Shown piece after piece: positions 5,808-7,323 of a stretch of DNA of 7,323 nt. How positions within the stretch are numbered: the stretch's first letter is position 1; each line of letters starts with the position of its first letter. Where the stretch lies: the NCBI GenBank assembly GCA_019234035.1, contig JAFALX010000285.1:1-7323 (forward strand), in the 5' to 3' direction. Position numbers and translations under genes: made by a program. The notes below the pieces were generated by a model that had not been told where the DNA came from, made no database searches, and saw only the letters and a list, made by a program, of their open reading frames with translations. This DNA comes from Candidatus Dormiibacterota bacterium. GTDB taxonomy: Bacteria > Chloroflexota > Dormibacteria > Aeolococcales > Aeolococcaceae.

Positions 5808-6063
5808 CTCGGCCACCTGGCGGCTCAGGTCGGGCGAGTGGCTCAGCGATGGGGCCTTTGATCGAGCTGCATGCTCAGGGAACATTCGCAGACGCTGGCT
5901 TGAGGGAGCCTGCGCGTGACAGCGACGTGCCGGTAACGCCCCATGCACACGCGAAGCAGGGTTGCGAAACAGGGATAGGCTCCCAGCATGCACGTTCTTT
6001 CCGGAGCATTCCTCCTCGCGCGCACCGTCAGCGCTCAGACTCGGCTCCATTAGGCTATCGGAC
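5808..6063 (+). other. Gap between the 93-aa gene and the lipoprotein gene
   Basis: These 256 bp hold open frames on both strands, but none has a ribosome site or a recognisable product. The lipoprotein frame itself stays open upstream to 5962, but the residues there are Arg/Ser-rich and unlike a signal peptide, so I place the start at 6064. No clear terminator or promoter is visible. Confidence 0.4.
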
Positions 6064-6831
6064 ATGGTCGGCGGAACTTCCGTCGCCGCGCCAGTAGGTG
6101 CAGTTCGGGCGACATCTGTCTTCGCTGCAGCGCTCGTCGCCGCTTGCGGAGGCGCCAACTCCACTTCACCACCATCGTCGCCGAGACCGTCACCGTCAGC
6201 TTCGGTAGATGGTTCCCTTGTCATTCGCCAAGGTCCCGTCATTGCGCTCCCGCAAGGACGGGTCGTCGCAGGCGCGGCCGCGAATCCAATCGCCTGGCAC
6301 GCGGAGTCAGCTGCGGGAGTAGACGACTTAACATTGATTCCCGGAGGAGTCGAGCTCAGCCTCTATCACACATACCGCGACCAGTACATCGGCTTCCCAC
6401 TTGTTCAGGGCTGGACCAATCTGCTCGTCGACGCTGATGTGCAATTGAGATCAGGGAACAGTGATAGTGGTCTCGGAATCGGGTGACTGAGCGATGACTT
6501 GTCGGAAGTTTTCGCGTTTCTCATCAGCACCAATGAGACCTGGTCAATACAAGAATTCGAAGGGCCTGAAAACACTGGACCGCACGCGCCCGTCGCCTCC
6601 CAAGGAAGCAGTTCTGCTATCAGTACGAGCGGCGTCAACCATCTCTCTGTGATCTGCGCGCAGGTATCGCCCCAGGAGACGCAACTCGGCTTCGCCGTGA
6701 ATGGAGCGCCTTTGGCAGATCTCTATGTGAGATCCGCCGCATCTCACTGGGCCGGCGCAGTCACTCAAGCGGCGTATCGCGACGGCGTAGTAGGCGACTA
6801 CACCCACCTAACCGATTCCACGGTTCCGTAG
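6064..6831 (+). pseudogene. Secreted lipoprotein gene interrupted by an in-frame TGA
   Basis: One reading frame of 256 codons carries a single TGA at codon 141 (6484-6486) before the final TAG. The N-terminus has a hydrophobic stretch (about 16-27) and lipobox L-V-A-A-C with Cys28, then a Ser/Pro-rich linker (31-49), so the protein should be a cell-surface lipoprotein. The second half ('FAFLISTNETWSIQEF', 'VNHLSVIC', 'LGFAVNGAPLADL') resembles concanavalin/LamG-like (DUF1080-type) domains. In proteins of that look I recall a Cys near the start of this motif ('G-x-x-C-R') pairing with a Cys like Cys198 here, and the TGA falls at that place. The simplest reading is a TGC/TGT-to-TGA nonsense mutation or a base error. 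The product would be a 140-aa truncated lipoprotein without most of the domain. The start is uncertain, as there is no Shine-Dalgarno before 6064. GC falls in the second half. Confidence 0.65.
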
Positions 6832-6933
6832 ATACCTGGGAGTCCTCAAGGGAACATTGGCGACTGCGGGCGTGCCTTCGGCTATCTGGCCTCGGCGCCC
6901 ACCACCCGAAGAGTCGCAGACCGGTCGCGCTGC

Positions 6934-7290
6934 GTGCCTCGGGCTGCCGCCCGCGTCAACAATCTGGTCATGGCCGCAATCGGAATTGCCCTTCTCGCCG
7001 TCGCAGCCGGATACGCCGTGCTGTGCGTGGCGCAGTTCTCGGGTCGCGTGCTATTCGTCGCGCGGAAACCGGTGGTCGCGCCGACACACGGGCAACTTCG
7101 CGCCGGCGCAGCCTTTGGATTCGTCATTGCTGCGGTGGCTGCCCTCCTTGGCCTTGGGTTTCTTGGCGTGGGCCTAAGTGGCAACGCAGGTCTCGCCGTC
7201 TGGCTCACGTTTATGGTCGCGTGCATCGTGGTCGCCGCGACCCTGAGGTGGCGTCGCCGACGAGATGCGTCTGCGGGCCCTCACAGGTAG
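6934..7290 (+). CDS. Hypothetical membrane protein with three helices
   Basis: An up to 118-aa protein with three hydrophobic segments at about 11-33, 57-80 and 86-105. It has an Arg-rich C-terminal tail (RWRRRR) and positive residues at both termini and in the first loop. By the positive-inside rule the first loop (basic, 34-56) and the C-terminus are inside. The GTG at 6934 gives two Arg before the first helix. An in-frame ATG at 6970 would leave 106 aa and start inside that helix. Neither has a Shine-Dalgarno, so the start is open. I do not recognise the family. It may follow the interrupted lipoprotein gene in the same transcript, given the 102-bp gap and same strand. Confidence 0.6.
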   Translation: MPRAAARVNNLVMAAIGIALLAVAAGYAVLCVAQFSGRVLFVARKPVVAPTHGQLRAGAAFGFVIAAVAALLGLGFLGVGLSGNAGLAVWLTFMVACIVVAATLRWRRRRDASAGPHR

Positions 7291-7323
7291 GTTGGCGCAT
7301 CTTCGCGTGACTCACGAAGCTGT

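Noticed and set aside
5830..5865. tRNA-like 5' end (G-T-G-G-C-T-C-A-G)
   Set aside because: The D loop would be about 19 nt and no anticodon arm or T arm follows. The same short string also occurs by chance within hipA.
5391..6242. Long minus-strand open frame (283 codons)
   Set aside because: It covers the small gene with a clear ribosome site and the signal peptide part of the lipoprotein. Its composition is Arg/Ser/Pro-rich without any domain, typical of an antisense frame in GC-rich DNA.
6499..6831. Separate 110-codon gene starting at TTG
   Set aside because: It lies in the same frame as the lipoprotein, directly after the TGA, has no ribosome site, and reads as the second half of the same domain.
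7301..7319. Hairpin after the last gene (CTTCG/CGAAG)
   Set aside because: Only 5 bp of clean stem, no T tract, and the window ends at once; too weak to call a terminator.

Overview
This is a GC-rich bacterial window. The actinobacterial-looking patatin, the Ser/Pro-rich lipoprotein, TTG/GTG codons at possible starts and a candidate leaderless promoter suggest Actinomycetota or a related high-GC lineage such as Chloroflexota. No marker gene settles the taxonomy.

Left part (1-2210), probably the ancestral chromosome. It holds a patatin-like phospholipase cut by the left edge, closed by a strong GC-rich hairpin. Next comes a decayed N-terminal remnant of a haloalkane-dehalogenase-like alpha/beta hydrolase, with two frame changes and most of the gene missing. 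On the minus strand there is a small membrane-anchored protein that resembles tRNA_anti-like OB-fold proteins. About 300 bp without a convincing gene follow.

Junction (2211-2252). A 42-nt sequence on the minus strand reads as the 3' half of tRNA-Arg(CCU), from the anticodon loop to the acceptor end, with no matching 5' half. This is the usual footprint of a tyrosine integrase att site. By geometry the inserted element lies to its right, and the rebuilt tRNA gene should be beyond the right edge, because no second core copy is visible in the window.

Element part (from about 2253). A 463-aa tyrosine recombinase starts about 130 bp inside the att site. Converging on it is a two-gene hipB-hipA toxin-antitoxin operon on the minus strand, with the hipB stop directly abutting the hipA start. 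Upstream of hipB sit three TGTC-N10-GACA palindromes at an exact 27-bp period. They overlap a well-spaced promoter (TTGTCC-N17-TACGAT) whose predicted transcript starts at or next to the hipB ATG. A divergent small gene (93 aa) follows. Then come a secreted lipoprotein gene interrupted by an in-frame TGA where I would expect a conserved Cys, and a three-helix membrane protein. The right limit of the element is not seen.

The most notable points are the periodic HipB-type operator with its leaderless promoter, the tRNA-Arg(CCU) att scar with the hipBA cargo, an integrase with Val in place of the box II His and an added Cys-containing segment, and the TGA-interrupted lipoprotein. I do not see a wholly new multi-gene system.
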